From positions 1-64,000 of the forward strand of contig NZ_WWJX01001298.1 of the NCBI RefSeq assembly GCF_009865215.1: a DNA stretch of 64,000 bases. The letters are read 5' to 3'. Below are positions 17,515 to 31,007 of this stretch, piece by piece. Below the pieces are notes generated by a model, which made no database searches, had not been told where the DNA came from, and saw only the letters and a program-made list of their open reading frames with translations. The position numbers were made by a program, and so were the translations under genes. Origin of the DNA: Streptomyces sp. SID3343. GTDB lineage: Bacteria; Actinomycetota; Actinomycetes; Streptomycetales; Streptomycetaceae. Position 1 is the stretch's first letter, and the number at the start of each line of letters is the position of its first letter.

Positions 17515-18366
17515 TTACGAGTAGTCGTAGAAGCCCTTGCCGCTCTTGCGGCCGAGGTCGCCCGCGGTGACCATCCGGTTCAACAGCTCCGGGGGCGCGA
17601 ACTTCTCGTCCTTGCTCTCCTCGTAGATGTTGCTCGTCGCGTTGCGCATGATGTCCACGCCGGTGAGGTCGGCCGTGGCCAACGGCCCCATCGCGTGGCC
17701 GAAGCCCAGTCGGCACGCGATGTCGATGTCCTCGGCGGTCGCGACGCCGGCCTCGTACAGCTTCACGGCCTCGACCGTGAGCGCGGTGATCAGTCGGGTG
17801 GTGACGAAGCCGGCGACGTCGCGGTTGACCACGATGCACGTCTTGCCCATCGCCTCGGCCAACTCGCGCGCGGACGCGAGCGCCTCGTCGGAGGTCTTGA
17901 AACCGCGTACCAGTTCGCACAGGCTCATCAACGGCACCGGCGAGAAGAAGTGCATGCCCACGACCGACTCGGGCCGCCCGGTCACGGCCGCGATCTGCGT
18001 GATCGGGATCGCCGACGTGTTGGACGCGAGGATCGCGCCGGGCTTGCAGATCCGGTCCAGGTCGCGGAAGACGTCCTGCTTGATCTCGATCTTCTCGAAC
18101 ACGGCCTCGACGACGATGTCGGCGTCGGCGACCGCGTCGAGGTCGGTCGTCGTGGTGAGCCGACCCAGCGCGGCGGTCGCGTCCTCGGCGCTCAGTTTCC
18201 CCTTGGCGGTGAACTTGTCGTAGGAGGCGGTGATTCCGCTCAGCCCACGAGTCAGGGCGGCGTCGGTGACGTCGCGCAGGACGACGTCGTAGCCGGCCTG
18301 CGCGGCGACCTGGGCGATGCCCGATCCCATGAGCCCGGCTCCGATGACGGCGATCTTCTTGGTCAC
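17515..18366 (-). CDS. 3-hydroxyacyl-CoA (3-hydroxybutyryl-CoA) dehydrogenase
   Basis: A 283-residue single-domain enzyme that oxidises (S)-3-hydroxyacyl-CoA with NAD(P)+. The N-terminal Rossmann motif is VIGAGLMGSGIAQ, the catalytic region is VGMHFFSPVPLMSLCELV with the active-site His, and the C-terminal domain has DVAGFVTTRL and GKGFYDYS. Length and motifs fit the stand-alone Hbd/FadB2/PaaH group. It is transcribed alone, about 90 bp past murA. The physiological role (butyrate or polyketide precursor metabolism, or fatty acid degradation) cannot be read from the sequence. Confidence 0.92.
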   Translation of the reverse strand: MTKKIAVIGAGLMGSGIAQVAAQAGYDVVLRDVTDAALTRGLSGITASYDKFTAKGKLSAEDATAALGRLTTTTDLDAVADADIVVEAVFEKIEIKQDVFRDLDRICKPGAILASNTSAIPITQIAAVTGRPESVVGMHFFSPVPLMSLCELVRGFKTSDEALASARELAEAMGKTCIVVNRDVAGFVTTRLITALTVEAVKLYEAGVATAEDIDIACRLGFGHAMGPLATADLTGVDIMRNATSNIYEESKDEKFAPPELLNRMVTAGDLGRKSGKGFYDYS

Positions 18367-18453
18367 AGCGCTACCTTCCGGTACAAACGACGGTTGCCCG
18401 GGAGCGTAGCCGTACCCGTCGGTAGCCTGGACGAGCGCCCACCTGACGGACCG

Positions 18454-19734
18454 TCAGAAACGCGAGGTACTCTCCGGCTCCGGTTCCCGAACGATCTTCG
18501 CGCCGAGTGACTGGAGTTGTACCTCAAGGCCCGTGTAGCCCCGGTCGATGTGGTGTACCCCGCTCACCGTGGTGTCCCCGTCGGCGACCAGGCCCGCGAG
18601 CACCAGGCCGGCCCCGGCCCTGATGTCGGCGGTCAACACCGGCGCGCCGGAGAGCTGTTCGACCCCGCGCACGATCGCGTGATGCCCGTCGGTACGAATC
18701 GACGCGCCGAGCCTGAGCAGTTCCTGAAGGAACACGAACCGCGCTTCGAACAGGTTCTCGGTGATCATCGCCGAGCCCTCGGCGATCGAGTTCATCGCGG
18801 CGAAAAACGGCTGCATGTCGGTCGCGAAACCGGGATACGGCAACGTCACGACGTCCACGGCCTTGGGCCGCCGGTCCATCACGACTCGGAAGCCGTCGCG
18901 CACCGTGGACACGCTCGCCCCGGCAAGGGTGAGCTTGTCGAGCGCGATCTCCAGGTGCTCGGGGTGCGCGTTGCGCACGGTCACGTCGCCGAGCGTCATC
19001 GCGGCGGCGACCGCGAACGTGCACGCCACGATCCGGTCCGGCACGGTGCGGTGGCGCACGGGCTTGAGCCCGTCCACCCCTTCGATCTCCAGGGTCGACG
19101 AACCCGCGCCCTCGATCTTCGCGCCCATCTCGGTGAGCATCGAGCAGATGTCGACGATCTCCGGTTCACGAGCCGCGTTGTCGATCACCGTCCTGCCCTG
19201 CGCGAGCACGGCGGCCATCAGGATGTTCTCGGTGGCCCCCACGCTCGGGAAGTCCAGCCACACGGTCGTCCCGCGCAACCCGTGCGGAGCCTTCGCGATC
19301 AACACCCCGTGCGAGTTCTCCACGGTGGCACCGAGCTTGACCAACCCCTCGATGTGCATGTCGAGTCCACGCGACCCGATCGCGTCCCCACCGGGATACG
19401 CCACATGCACCTCACCGCACCGCGCGAGCAACGGCCCGAGCACACAGATCGACGCCCGCATGCTGCGCACGAGGTCGTAGTCCGCCTCGAACCGGGGCGC
19501 CGCGGGGACGTCGATGCGCACGGTGCCGGTCGTCTCCCCCTCGACCTCGCACCCGAGCCGCCGCAGCAACTCGCTCATGATCTCCACGTCGAGGATCCGA
19601 GGCGCGTCCTCCAGCACCGTCGTGCCCTCCGCGAGAAGCGCGGCAGCCATCAATTTGAGCGCGCTGTTCTTCGCACCCGTGATCCGCACCTCGCCGGCGA
19701 GCCGCTGACCACCTGTCACTCGGAACCTGTCCAT
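18454..19734 (-). CDS. murA: UDP-GlcNAc 1-carboxyvinyltransferase MurA
   Basis: A 426-residue enolpyruvyl transferase that starts peptidoglycan precursor synthesis. N-terminal [18 protein letters not shown] and the RASI loop are present. The usual catalytic Cys loop PGGCxIGxR reads [12 protein letters not shown], so residue 117 is Asp. Cys-to-Asp is known to keep activity and give intrinsic fosfomycin resistance in mycobacteria. The start is ATG at 19734; upstream in-frame codons lack a ribosome binding site. It is divergent from the cobalamin adenosyltransferase gene. Confidence 0.95.
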   Translation of the reverse strand: MDRFRVTGGQRLAGEVRITGAKNSALKLMAAALLAEGTTVLEDAPRILDVEIMSELLRRLGCEVEGETTGTVRIDVPAAPRFEADYDLVRSMRASICVLGPLLARCGEVHVAYPGGDAIGSRGLDMHIEGLVKLGATVENSHGVLIAKAPHGLRGTTVWLDFPSVGATENILMAAVLAQGRTVIDNAAREPEIVDICSMLTEMGAKIEGAGSSTLEIEGVDGLKPVRHRTVPDRIVACTFAVAAAMTLGDVTVRNAHPEHLEIALDKLTLAGASVSTVRDGFRVVMDRRPKAVDVVTLPYPGFATDMQPFFAAMNSIAEGSAMITENLFEARFVFLQELLRLGASIRTDGHHAIVRGVEQLSGAPVLTADIRAGAGLVLAGLVADGDTTVSGVHHIDRGYTGLEVQLQSLGAKIVREPEPESTSRF

Positions 19735-19811
19735 CAGGTGATCGTACTGATTCCCGGACGGGTTCACGGACGCCGCCGAACACCCGCCAAGCGCGGCGCT
19801 AATCTTCGAGG

Positions 19812-20384
19812 ATGGTCAATCTCACCAGGATTTACACGCGTACCGGAGACGACGGTACGACCGCGCTCGGTGACATGTCGCGTACCTCGAAGACCGACCC
19901 TCGGCTCGCGGCCTACGCCGACGTCGACGAGACCAATGCGGTGATCGGGGTCGCGCTGTCGCTCGGCAACCTCGACGGCGATGTCGTCAAGCTGCTGACC
20001 CGCATCCAGAACGACCTGTTCGACCTCGGGGCGGATCTGTCCACCCCGATCGTCGAGAACCCCGCCCATCCCCCACTGCGCGTCGAGCAGAGCTACATCG
20101 ACGCCTTGGAGACGGCGTGCGACGAGTACAACGAGAACCTCGACAAGCTCCGCAGCTTCATCCTCAACGGCGGCACCCCGGGCGCGGCCCTGCTGCACCA
20201 GGCCCGCACCGTCGCCCGCCGCGCGGAGCGCACCACGTGGGCCGCCCTCGAGGTACACGGCGACTCGATGAACCCGTTGACGGTCAAATACCTGAACCGC
20301 CTGTCCGACCTGCTCTTCATCCTGGCCCGCCACGCCAACCGCGAAATCGGCGACGTCCTGTGGGTCCCAGGCGCCAACCGCTGA
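19812..20384 (+). CDS. Cob(I)yrinic acid a,c-diamide adenosyltransferase, PduO type
   Basis: A 190-residue PduO-family enzyme that transfers the adenosyl group of ATP to cob(I)alamin. The ATP-binding N terminus [15 protein letters not shown], the DETNAVIG segment, and the C-terminal [15 protein letters not shown] helix are all family marks. The start is ATG at 19812. It is the only plus-strand gene in this part of the core block and converges on DUF2550, with a shared bidirectional terminator between them. Confidence 0.94.
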   Translation: MVNLTRIYTRTGDDGTTALGDMSRTSKTDPRLAAYADVDETNAVIGVALSLGNLDGDVVKLLTRIQNDLFDLGADLSTPIVENPAHPPLRVEQSYIDALETACDEYNENLDKLRSFILNGGTPGAALLHQARTVARRAERTTWAALEVHGDSMNPLTVKYLNRLSDLLFILARHANREIGDVLWVPGANR

Positions 20385-20395
20385 AGCACCGCGGT

Positions 20396-20448
20396 GGCCT
20401 CGAACGCCGGCCGGGCTGGATGGATCAGTCCGGCCGGCGCCTGAGGCC
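20396..20448. terminator. Bidirectional terminator between convergent genes
   Basis: Outer arms GGCCTC/GAGGCC and inner arms CGCCGGCCGG/CCGGCCGGCG pair around a 15-base loop, with a 3-base internal loop on each side. It lies 11 bp past the adenosyltransferase stop and 14 bp past the DUF2550 stop on the other strand. Confidence 0.8.
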
Positions 20449-20462
20449 ACGCCGACCCGCCA

Positions 20463-21062
20463 TCACGCCACGTTGACCCGCTGCCCCGGAGGCGCGGCCT
20501 CCAACCAGGCCAGGAACCCCGTGAGCGCATCGTCGCTGAGCGCCAACTCGATCCGCGCGTCGGCGTGTTCGCAGACCAGGATCACCGCCCCCGCCAACAG
20601 CGCCAGCTCTTCCTGCCCGGCCGGCTCCCGCCGCCCGATCACCTGAATGCGCCCACGCTGCAACACCCGACGCGGCCGCGGCGAATAGCTGAAGACCCGG
20701 AACCACTCGATCCGGTCCCCGCTGTACCGGGCGATCCCGAAGACCCAGCCCTTGCCGTGATCCGGATCCCCGTCGGCGCCACCCGCGACATCCGCACCGG
20801 AGGAACCGGAAGAGCCGGAACCACCGGGCCCCGAGCCCGAGTCGCCAGACGACACCGCGGCGCCCCCCGAATCGTGCCCGGGTGACGCCGCGGAATTCTC
20901 ACCGGCTTCGGGGTCCACCGTCACCGGTGGCCGCATCCGAAGCGAACAATCGAACGTACCCCCCGGTCGCTGGATCAGCCGTCGCCGCAACGCGAACGCA
21001 GCGACACCGGCCACCAAGACGACGACAACGGCCAGAACCACACTCAGCACTACGAGGACCAT
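20463..21062 (-). CDS. DUF2550 membrane-anchored protein
   Basis: A 199-residue protein: one N-terminal membrane helix (residues about 2-25, VLVVLSVVLAVVVVLVAGVA), a short basic RRRLIQRPGGTFDCSLR stretch, then a Gly/Ser-rich low-complexity insert, then the conserved KGWVFGIARYSGDRIEWFRVF domain. This is the DUF2550 layout found downstream of the ATP synthase operon in actinobacteria. The Ser/Gly insert (residues about 60-95) is variable. Function is unknown. Confidence 0.85.
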   Translation of the reverse strand: MVLVVLSVVLAVVVVLVAGVAAFALRRRLIQRPGGTFDCSLRMRPPVTVDPEAGENSAASPGHDSGGAAVSSGDSGSGPGGSGSSGSSGADVAGGADGDPDHGKGWVFGIARYSGDRIEWFRVFSYSPRPRRVLQRGRIQVIGRREPAGQEELALLAGAVILVCEHADARIELALSDDALTGFLAWLEAAPPGQRVNVA

Positions 21063-21164
21063 CCCGATCGACCTCCTCGTTCGCGCGTAGAGCAGTGGTC
21101 CCGGCCGTGAATCGGTCCGGGCTCGGGTGCGACCAGTACCGGGGCACTGGGACCGCTGCGCGGC

Positions 21165-21536
21165 CTAGGACCGCTGAGTGGCCATGAGACGGGTCTGGGC
21201 GCGGCGCTCGGCGCTCGCGTCCTTCGCCGACTCGGCGCGCTCGAGTGCCCGCTCCGCCCTGGCGACGTCGATTTCGTCGGCCAGTTCGGTGATCTCCGCG
21301 AGCAGGGAGAGGTTGTTGTCCGCGAACGAGATGAACCCGCCGTGGACGGCGGCGATGACGACCGACCCGTCGGCCTGACGGATGGTCACCGGACCGGATT
21401 CCAGTACACCGAGAACGGGCTGGTGACCGGCCTGGATGCCGATGTCGCCGTCCGCGGTGCGTGCGATGACGATGGTGGCCTCGCCGGACCACACCTTGCG
21501 GTCGGCCGCGACCAGCTCGACGTGCAGCTCAGCCAA
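21165..21536 (-). CDS. atpC: ATP synthase epsilon subunit
   Basis: A 123-residue F1 stalk subunit: an N-terminal beta-sandwich beginning LHVELVAADRKVWSGEATIV and a C-terminal helical hairpin (LADEIDVARAERALERAES). Epsilon couples c-ring rotation to catalysis and inhibits ATP hydrolysis. It is the last gene of the atp operon. A hairpin in the roughly 200-bp gap after atpD may lower its transcript level. Confidence 0.95.
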   Translation of the reverse strand: MAELHVELVAADRKVWSGEATIVIARTADGDIGIQAGHQPVLGVLESGPVTIRQADGSVVIAAVHGGFISFADNNLSLLAEITELADEIDVARAERALERAESAKDASAERRAQTRLMATQRS

Positions 21537-21691
21537 CGTGGCTCCTCATGTCGGGTCGAAGACGCGCGGGTCTTCGCCTCCGCCCTCACGGGACGGGTGG
21601 GGTTCAAGGATAGTGGCCCGGGAGGGCCTGGCTCCAACCGACTCCGTGGCCGGCGGTTTCGGTCCGTGAAGTTGCCGGACCGGGAACCGAC

Positions 21692-21725
21692 ACGAGGGGC
21701 GGGCCCGTTCGGGACCGCCCCTCGT
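21692..21725 (-). terminator. Hairpin between atpD and atpC
   Basis: An 11-bp stem (ACGAGGGGCGG with its complement) plus an inner 3-bp stem and a GTTC loop, starting about 15 bp after the atpD stop. With no gene boundary of the operon here, it more likely sets the relative level of atpC (partial termination or mRNA stability) than full termination. Confidence 0.5.
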
Positions 21726-21739
21726 CGATCAGGCGATCG

Positions 21740-24102
<2,363 letters not shown>

Positions 24103-24122
24103 TGGTCAGGGTTCTCCGTTCT

Positions 24123-25766
24123 CTACTCGGACTTGGCCACGTGACGAGTGATCTTCTCCTGGCCGACGTCTTCCTTCTTCAGACCGGCAGGCGCCACGTC
24201 CTGGATCAGCGGCTCCCCGTCGAACTTGGTGAACGTCTGCTTGAAGGAGGTCACCGCGTCGGTGAGCGCCACCACGGCGTCGTCCCCGAGCTTGCCGGTT
24301 TCGACGATGCCGGTCAGCAGTGCCCCGTGCTCGCGCTGGACGTACTCGTGCAGCTCCTTCTCGAAGCGCCGAATGTCCTGCACCGGCACGTCGTCGAGCT
24401 TGCCCGTGGTACCGGCCCAGATCGAGACGACCTGGAGCTCGATCGAGAACGGCTCGAACTGGCCCTGCTTGAGCAGCTCGACCATGCGCGCACCACGCTG
24501 GAGCGAAGCCTTGGAGGTGGCGTCCAGGTCGGAACCGAAGGACGCGAACGCCGCAAGCTCGCGGTACTGGGCGAGGTCGACGCGAAGTCGACCGGCGACG
24601 CCCTTCATGGCCTTGATCTGCGCGGAGCCACCGACTCGCGAGACCGAGATACCGACGTTGACCGCGGGGCGCACGCCCTGCAGGAACAGGTCGGACTCCA
24701 GGAAGCACTGGCCGTCGGTGATGGAGATGACGTTGGTCGGAATGTACGCCGACACGTCGTTCGCCTTGGTCTCGATGATCGGCAGACCGGTCATCGAACC
24801 GCCACCGAGGTCGTCCGAGAGCTTCGCGCAACGCTCCAGCAGACGCGAGTGCAAGTAGAAGACGTCACCCGGGTACGCCTCGCGCCCCGGCGGGCGACGA
24901 AGCAGCAGGGACACGGCGCGGTACGCCTCGGCCTGCTTCGACAGGTCGTCGAACACGATCAGGACGTGCTTGCCCTGGTACATCCAGTGCTGGCCGATGG
25001 CCGAACCGGTGTACGGGGCGAGGTACTTGAAGCCGGCCGGGTCGGAGGCCGGGGCGGCGACGATCGTCGTGTACTCCAGCGCGCCCGCTTCTTCGAGCGA
25101 ACGGCGCACGGACGCGATGGTCGTGCCCTTCTGGCCGATCGCGACGTAGATGCAGCGGACCTGCTTCTTCGGGTCGCCCGAACGCCAGTTGTCGCGCTGG
25201 TTGATGATCGTGTCCAGGCACACCGCGGTCTTGCCGGTCTGCCGGTCGCCGATGATCAGCTGACGCTGGCCGCGGCCGATCGGGGTCATCGCGTCGATCG
25301 CCTTGATGCCGGTCTGCATCGGCTCGTGGACCGACTTGCGCATCATGACGCCGGGGGCCTGGAGTTCGAGCGCGCGACGGCCCTCGGACTCGATCTCGCC
25401 CTGGCCGTCGATCGGCTGACCCAGCGGGTCGACAACGCGGCCCAGGTAGGCGTCGCCCACCGGTACCGACAAAACCTCGCCCGTACGACGGACCTTCTGG
25501 CCCTCTTCGATGCCGCTGAAGTCACCGAGGATGACGACACCGATCTCGCGGACGTCGAGGTTCTGCGCGAGGCCGAGGGTGCCGTCCTCGAACTTGAGCA
25601 GCTCGTTCGTCATGACCGAGGGCAGGCCCTCGACCTTGGCGATACCGTCGTACGCCTCGGTGACGGTACCGACCTCTTCGCGCGCGGCCGTCTCCGGCTC
25701 GTACGAGGCGACGAAGCGCTCCAGCGCGTCCCGGATCTCCTCCGGCCGGATCGTGAGCTCCGCCAT
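24123..25766 (-). CDS. atpA: ATP synthase alpha subunit
   Basis: A 547-residue F1 alpha subunit with the non-catalytic P-loop GDRQTGKT, the [20 protein letters not shown]-terminal domain and the regulatory [16 protein letters not shown] loop. The C terminus has the extended [14 protein letters not shown] tail found in actinobacteria. It is separated from atpH by 146 bp, the longest gap between the F1 head genes besides the atpD-atpC gap. Confidence 0.98.
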   Translation of the reverse strand: MAELTIRPEEIRDALERFVASYEPETAAREEVGTVTEAYDGIAKVEGLPSVMTNELLKFEDGTLGLAQNLDVREIGVVILGDFSGIEEGQKVRRTGEVLSVPVGDAYLGRVVDPLGQPIDGQGEIESEGRRALELQAPGVMMRKSVHEPMQTGIKAIDAMTPIGRGQRQLIIGDRQTGKTAVCLDTIINQRDNWRSGDPKKQVRCIYVAIGQKGTTIASVRRSLEEAGALEYTTIVAAPASDPAGFKYLAPYTGSAIGQHWMYQGKHVLIVFDDLSKQAEAYRAVSLLLRRPPGREAYPGDVFYLHSRLLERCAKLSDDLGGGSMTGLPIIETKANDVSAYIPTNVISITDGQCFLESDLFLQGVRPAVNVGISVSRVGGSAQIKAMKGVAGRLRVDLAQYRELAAFASFGSDLDATSKASLQRGARMVELLKQGQFEPFSIELQVVSIWAGTTGKLDDVPVQDIRRFEKELHEYVQREHGALLTGIVETGKLGDDAVVALTDAVTSFKQTFTKFDGEPLIQDVAPAGLKKEDVGQEKITRHVAKSE

Positions 25767-25912
25767 CTGGTGTCCCTGCTCTCCTAGGTGGTGGGGTTAA
25801 CGGTCCGCTGTCCGTCGCTTGTCGTACGGAACCGCGGTGCTGCTGTGGGGTGTCGCCGCTCGGTCCGAGGTGTTGCCTCGGGCGACCCGCGACGTCCCCG
25901 TCGTCCGGTGTC

Positions 25913-26728
25913 TCAACCGGCGAGCCGACGGCCCGCTTCGTCGAGACGTGTGGTCACGGTGCCGTCGATGACGTCGTCACCGATCTCCACTCGGACCCCG
26001 CCGATGACGTCGGCTGCGATTTCCACGTTGAGGTTGACCTCGCGGCCGTACATCCGGCCCAGCGCCGCGGCCATGCGGGTGCGCTGCTCCTCGGTGAGGG
26101 GCAGGGCGACCGTGACCAACGCGACCATCCGACGCCGGCGATCGGCGGCAAGGCGCGCATACGACTCGAGCCCGTGTTCAAGGTTACGGCTGCGCGGGTG
26201 CGCGACAAGCCTGGTGATCAGCCGCCGGGTGACGGGCTGGGCCCGACCCTCCAGCAGTCCGGAGACCAGGGTTGCCTTGCGCGCGTTCGCGACACCCGGG
26301 TCGGTCAGAGCGGACCGCAGTGCGCGGTCACCCATCACGATCCGGCCGAAGCGGAACAGCTCGTCTTCCAGATCGTCGAGCTTGCCGTCGCGCTCGGCGG
26401 CGATCAGCTCGGCGTTGACCGAAAGCTCGTCCAGCGCGTCGACCAGGTCACGGGGGCGTGACCAGCGCGTGCGGACGAGTCCGCCGAGCAGGTCCGCGGT
26501 GGTACCCGAGACCTGACCGGCGAGAAGCTGTGCCAGGAAGGCCGCGCGGGCCTCCCCGGAACGCGTCGCGTCCGTGAGGACGCGTCGAAGCGACACTGTG
26601 TCGTCCAGCAGGATGACCACGGAGTCGAGCTCCTGGGCCAGCCGGACCATGTCGGTACCGGGCACGGTCGCGAGCGTGTCGAGACGCTCACGGGCGGCGC
26701 CGAGCGATTCCCTGCTGGCGCCCTGCAT
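25913..26728 (-). CDS. atpH: ATP synthase delta subunit
   Basis: A 271-residue peripheral-stalk subunit, longer than the roughly 180 residues of E. coli, as usual in actinobacteria. The C-terminal RMYGREVNLNVEIAADVIGG block is the conserved OSCP/delta signature. The first base of its start codon region overlaps the atpF stop by one base, so the two are coupled. Confidence 0.95.
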   Translation of the reverse strand: MQGASRESLGAARERLDTLATVPGTDMVRLAQELDSVVILLDDTVSLRRVLTDATRSGEARAAFLAQLLAGQVSGTTADLLGGLVRTRWSRPRDLVDALDELSVNAELIAAERDGKLDDLEDELFRFGRIVMGDRALRSALTDPGVANARKATLVSGLLEGRAQPVTRRLITRLVAHPRSRNLEHGLESYARLAADRRRRMVALVTVALPLTEEQRTRMAAALGRMYGREVNLNVEIAADVIGGVRVEIGDDVIDGTVTTRLDEAGRRLAG

Positions 26729-27282
26729 CAGAGCACCTGCTCGGAGATCGCACCTGCGGACGCCTGGGCTTCGAGCTCGGTGAGGAAGCGGTCGACGACT
26801 CGGCGCTGACGCGCCTCGTCCTCGAGCGATTCCCCGACGATGCGCGAGGCCAGTCCGACGGCCAGTCGGCCGACGTCCTGACGAAGCGCGTTCTGAGCCT
26901 GATTCCGGTCGGCCTCGATCTGGGTGTGGCCGGCGGTGACGATTTCGTCCTTGATCCGCTGACCCTCGGCGCGCATCTCCGCGATGGCGACCGCACCCTG
27001 CTCGCGGGCGTCCTCGGTAAGGCGGCCGGCCTCACGACGGGCTTCGGCGAGCTGGGTGCGGTATCGCTCCAACTCGGCCTGCGCCTCGGCCTGCGCCTCT
27101 TCGGCGCGCTTGAGACCGCCCTCGATGGCGTCCGTACGGTCCGACAGCGTCTTGGCGATCTTCGGAAGGAGAATCTTCCAGAGAACACCGAAAACGATGA
27201 GGAACGCCAGGCCACCGATGATGATCTCGTCGAGCGGGGGAAGCAGAGGGTTCTGCTTCCCTTCGTTGGCGAGGAAAATCAC
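26728..27282 (-). CDS. atpF: ATP synthase b subunit
   Basis: A 184-residue subunit with one membrane helix near residues 25-45 (IIGGLAFLIVFGVLWKILLP) followed by a long charged helix rich in Glu, Arg, Ala and Gln that forms the dimeric outer stalk. It sits between atpE and atpH as in other actinomycetes. Confidence 0.95.
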   Translation of the reverse strand: MIFLANEGKQNPLLPPLDEIIIGGLAFLIVFGVLWKILLPKIAKTLSDRTDAIEGGLKRAEEAQAEAQAELERYRTQLAEARREAGRLTEDAREQGAVAIAEMRAEGQRIKDEIVTAGHTQIEADRNQAQNALRQDVGRLAVGLASRIVGESLEDEARQRRVVDRFLTELEAQASAGAISEQVL

Positions 27283-27313
27283 GGTGTGGGACCTTCCGTC
27301 CGTATCTGCGGAA

Positions 27314-28431
<1,118 letters not shown>

Positions 28432-28518
28432 CGACTCCTTCGTCGTGAAGCATGGTTTCGGCTACCTCGATGTGTCGGCGTGGCTGATTGCCACGGAGCG
28501 GCACGCAACAGGGCCCGG

Positions 28519-28746
28519 TCAGGAGGACCTGCCGTGGCGGACAAAGACAAGAGCAAGGGCCAGAGCGATTCCGACGATCAGTCCGATCGGCAGGAACAGC
28601 GCGTCGTGGCCGGTCCACCGGTCGATCAGCCAGCCGATTCCGCCGTAGAACAGCATGCCGCTCAGCAGATAACCGACACTCGACCATGCGGCACCGTCCA
28701 ACAGCCGATTCTCTCGGTCCGGCGGACGGGGGCCACTCTCGCTCAT
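28519..28746 (-). CDS. AtpZ/ATPase gene-1-like small membrane protein
   Basis: A 75-residue protein with two predicted membrane helices (YLLSGMLFYGGIGWLIDRW and FLPIGLIVGIALALALVFV). The AAWSSVGYLLSGMLFYGGIG pattern and position upstream of atpB fit the AtpZ/ATPase gene-1 family, thought to help assembly or ion supply of the synthase. The ATG start at 28746 follows the AtpI-like gene by 88 bp. Confidence 0.8.
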   Translation of the reverse strand: MSESGPRPPDRENRLLDGAAWSSVGYLLSGMLFYGGIGWLIDRWTGHDALFLPIGLIVGIALALALVFVRHGRSS

Positions 28747-28834
28747 GACGCCCCGGACGATAGCAGTACCGCCGTGACGTCAACACATCCGGTCCTGGCA
28801 CGCCACGTCGTCGGGGCAGGGCGCTGTGCGTGTG

Positions 28835-29239
28835 TCATCGCTCTCCATCCGGCTCGACGTAGGCGATCTTCAGCTTGGTGAAGACGTAGACCTGCGAGGC
28901 GACCCAGACCAGCGTCGCGCCCAGGATCGTCAGTCCGAACACCTTGGTGTCGAACGCCGTGGTGCCCTTGAACAGGAACAGGACCAACCCCAAGAGCATG
29001 ATCTGCACGATGTACGTGAAGAGCGCCATGTTCATGATCATGTAGGGGTTCTTTTTGGAGATGCGCCCGATCGCGACCTGGCCGATGGAGAAGAAGACCA
29101 GGACCACGACGGTGGCGAAGAGGGCGCCGATCAGTCCTTTGCTGCCGGCCGCGAGCAGGGCCGCGATGGCCGCGACTACTCCTGCGGCGGCCGTGACAAC
29201 GGCCGAGCCACGGAGAAGGCGGACGTCATTGGCCTGCAT
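28835..29239 (-). CDS. ATP synthase protein I-like membrane protein
   Basis: A 134-residue protein with four hydrophobic segments, ending in a charged EPDGER tail. Position at the head of the atp operon and size fit AtpI-type assembly proteins. The 200 bp upstream includes an AT-rich stretch at about 29,385-29,420 that stands out from the local composition and is the likely promoter zone of the operon. Confidence 0.75.
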   Translation of the reverse strand: MQANDVRLLRGSAVVTAAAGVVAAIAALLAAGSKGLIGALFATVVVLVFFSIGQVAIGRISKKNPYMIMNMALFTYIVQIMLLGLVLFLFKGTTAFDTKVFGLTILGATLVWVASQVYVFTKLKIAYVEPDGER

Positions 29240-29441
29240 GTCGGTGACTCCGGCATCAGTGGGGGGCGGTAGGCGAACCGGAACAAAGCTTCGAAACAGT
29301 GCCTCGAAACCAAGCGCTGTTCCGGAGTGGCCGTAAAAGCACGGAACCTTCGCTATTGAAGGTCCATCGGCCGGTGATCCTGGTTCGTGAACGATATCAC
29401 AAACTATTTGAGCAGAGCTTTACCCGTTCGTGTGTACAAGC

Positions 29442-30797
29442 TCACAGGCCACGGTCACCCTTTCGGGCCCCCCACCCGGCCGGCAAATCCGCAGGTGGGG
29501 AGGGGTCCTGGGGTTCCTGGGACGACTGGGGACCGGGCGCTGCGGTTGCTCCGTTCAGCCGTACGCCGTCCGATTCGCCGGGAACGATCCGGGGACCCGG
29601 TTCGTTCGCGGCCGACTTGCGGCGGCCCAGCCTGCGGTAGCGCGGTGGGACCACGCCGTGGATCTCGGTCGGCACGTGCGGCTTGAACCTCGGGAGCATC
29701 AGGACGACCAGGCCGACCGCGATCAGACCCAGGCCCGCGTAGACGATCGGGCGCCGTTCCGGGCGGACCGAGATGAGCACCGTGAACGACGCGATCAGGC
29801 CGGACCAGAAATACATGATCAGTACGGCCCGGCTGTGCGAGTGGCCGATCTCCAGCAGCCGGTGGTGCAGGTGGCCCTTGTCGGCCGCGAACGGCGAGCG
29901 CCCGGCCCAACCGCGTCGGCCCACCGCCATCAACAGGTCCATCAGCGGCACCACGAGCACCGCGAAGGGCAGCACGAGCGGGATGTAGACCGGAACGAGT
30001 TTGTGCGTGGTGAACGACATCGATCCGTCGTTTTGCGCGGCGATCGAGGCGGGGTCGATCCGGCCGGTGACGGTGACGGCGGCGGCGGCGAGCATCAGGC
30101 CGATCAGCATCGAGCCCGAGTCGCCCATGAAGATCCGCGCGGGGTGCAGGTTGTGCGGCAGGAAGCCGATGCACATCCCCACCAACAGCGCGGTGAACAG
30201 CGTCGGCGCGGCGGCGGCCGAGATGCCGTAGCCGAACCAGAGCCGATACGAGTAGCCGAAGAACGCGAGGGCGGCGATGCACACCATGCCCGCCGCGAGC
30301 CCGTCGAGGCCGTCGACGAAGTTGACCGCGTTGATCGTGATCACCACGATCGCGATGGTCAGCAGCGCGCCCTGGGTCGGCGGCAGGCCGACCGTGCCGT
30401 AGCCGGGGATGGGCAGCCACAGGATGACGATGCCCTGCCACACCATGACGCCGGCGGCGAGCGCCTGGCCGAGCAGCTTGATGATCGCGTCGACGCCCCA
30501 CTTGTCGTCGATCACCCCGAGCACGGAGATCAGCGCGCACCCGGACAGCAGCGCCTGCACGTCGGTGGAGGCGGTGAACACCTCGGCCAGGACCGGCAGA
30601 TGCCGCGCGACCAACAGGCCCGCGCACAGGCCCCCGAACATCGCGAGGCCGCCCAGTCGCGGCGTCGGCTCCTTGTGCACGTCGCGGGCGCGGATCTCGG
30701 GCATCGCCCCCGCGGCGATGGCGAACCGGCGGACCGCGCCCGTCAGCAGGTAGGTCACCGCTGCGGCGACGAACAGCGTGAGCAGGTATTCGCGCAA
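29442..30797 (-). CDS. WecA/TagO-type polyprenyl-phosphate HexNAc-1-phosphate transferase
   Basis: A 451-residue multi-pass membrane enzyme of the MraY/WecA family. Seen: DVHKEPTPRLGGLAMF at the first cytoplasmic loop, VIDDKWG, the catalytic NAVNFVDGLDGLAAG, IFMGDSGSMLIG, and the His-rich loop KGHLHHRLL. It would move a sugar-1-phosphate from UDP-sugar to undecaprenyl phosphate and start a wall glycopolymer. The last roughly 70 residues are a disordered Pro/Ser tail. It lies directly ahead of the atp operon on the same strand, a common actinomycete order. Confidence 0.92.
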   Translation of the reverse strand: MREYLLTLFVAAAVTYLLTGAVRRFAIAAGAMPEIRARDVHKEPTPRLGGLAMFGGLCAGLLVARHLPVLAEVFTASTDVQALLSGCALISVLGVIDDKWGVDAIIKLLGQALAAGVMVWQGIVILWLPIPGYGTVGLPPTQGALLTIAIVVITINAVNFVDGLDGLAAGMVCIAALAFFGYSYRLWFGYGISAAAAPTLFTALLVGMCIGFLPHNLHPARIFMGDSGSMLIGLMLAAAAVTVTGRIDPASIAAQNDGSMSFTTHKLVPVYIPLVLPFAVLVVPLMDLLMAVGRRGWAGRSPFAADKGHLHHRLLEIGHSHSRAVLIMYFWSGLIASFTVLISVRPERRPIVYAGLGLIAVGLVVLMLPRFKPHVPTEIHGVVPPRYRRLGRRKSAANEPGPRIVPGESDGVRLNGATAAPGPQSSQEPQDPSPPADLPAGWGARKGDRGL

Positions 30798-31007
30798 GAC
30801 TCAACCGTCCCCGGCTTCGGACCATCCCAGCGGCAGCACGGGCATCAGACTAGACGTGCCGTCGCTCCCACAGGGAACCGCCGAACCTGCCCCGGCGTCG
30901 GACGATCGCACGATGCTCGGCAGCAGTGCCACCGGCCCGTCGCCCCACACGTAACCACAGCCCCCCGTGTCTCTTCCACACCGGGGCGGTAATCGTAGTC
31001 GTCGGGA

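Noticed and set aside
29455-30825. Second minus-strand frame over the WecA-type gene
   Set aside because: Out-of-frame shadow, Arg/Gly-rich. The 29,442-30,797 frame has the membrane helices and catalytic motifs.
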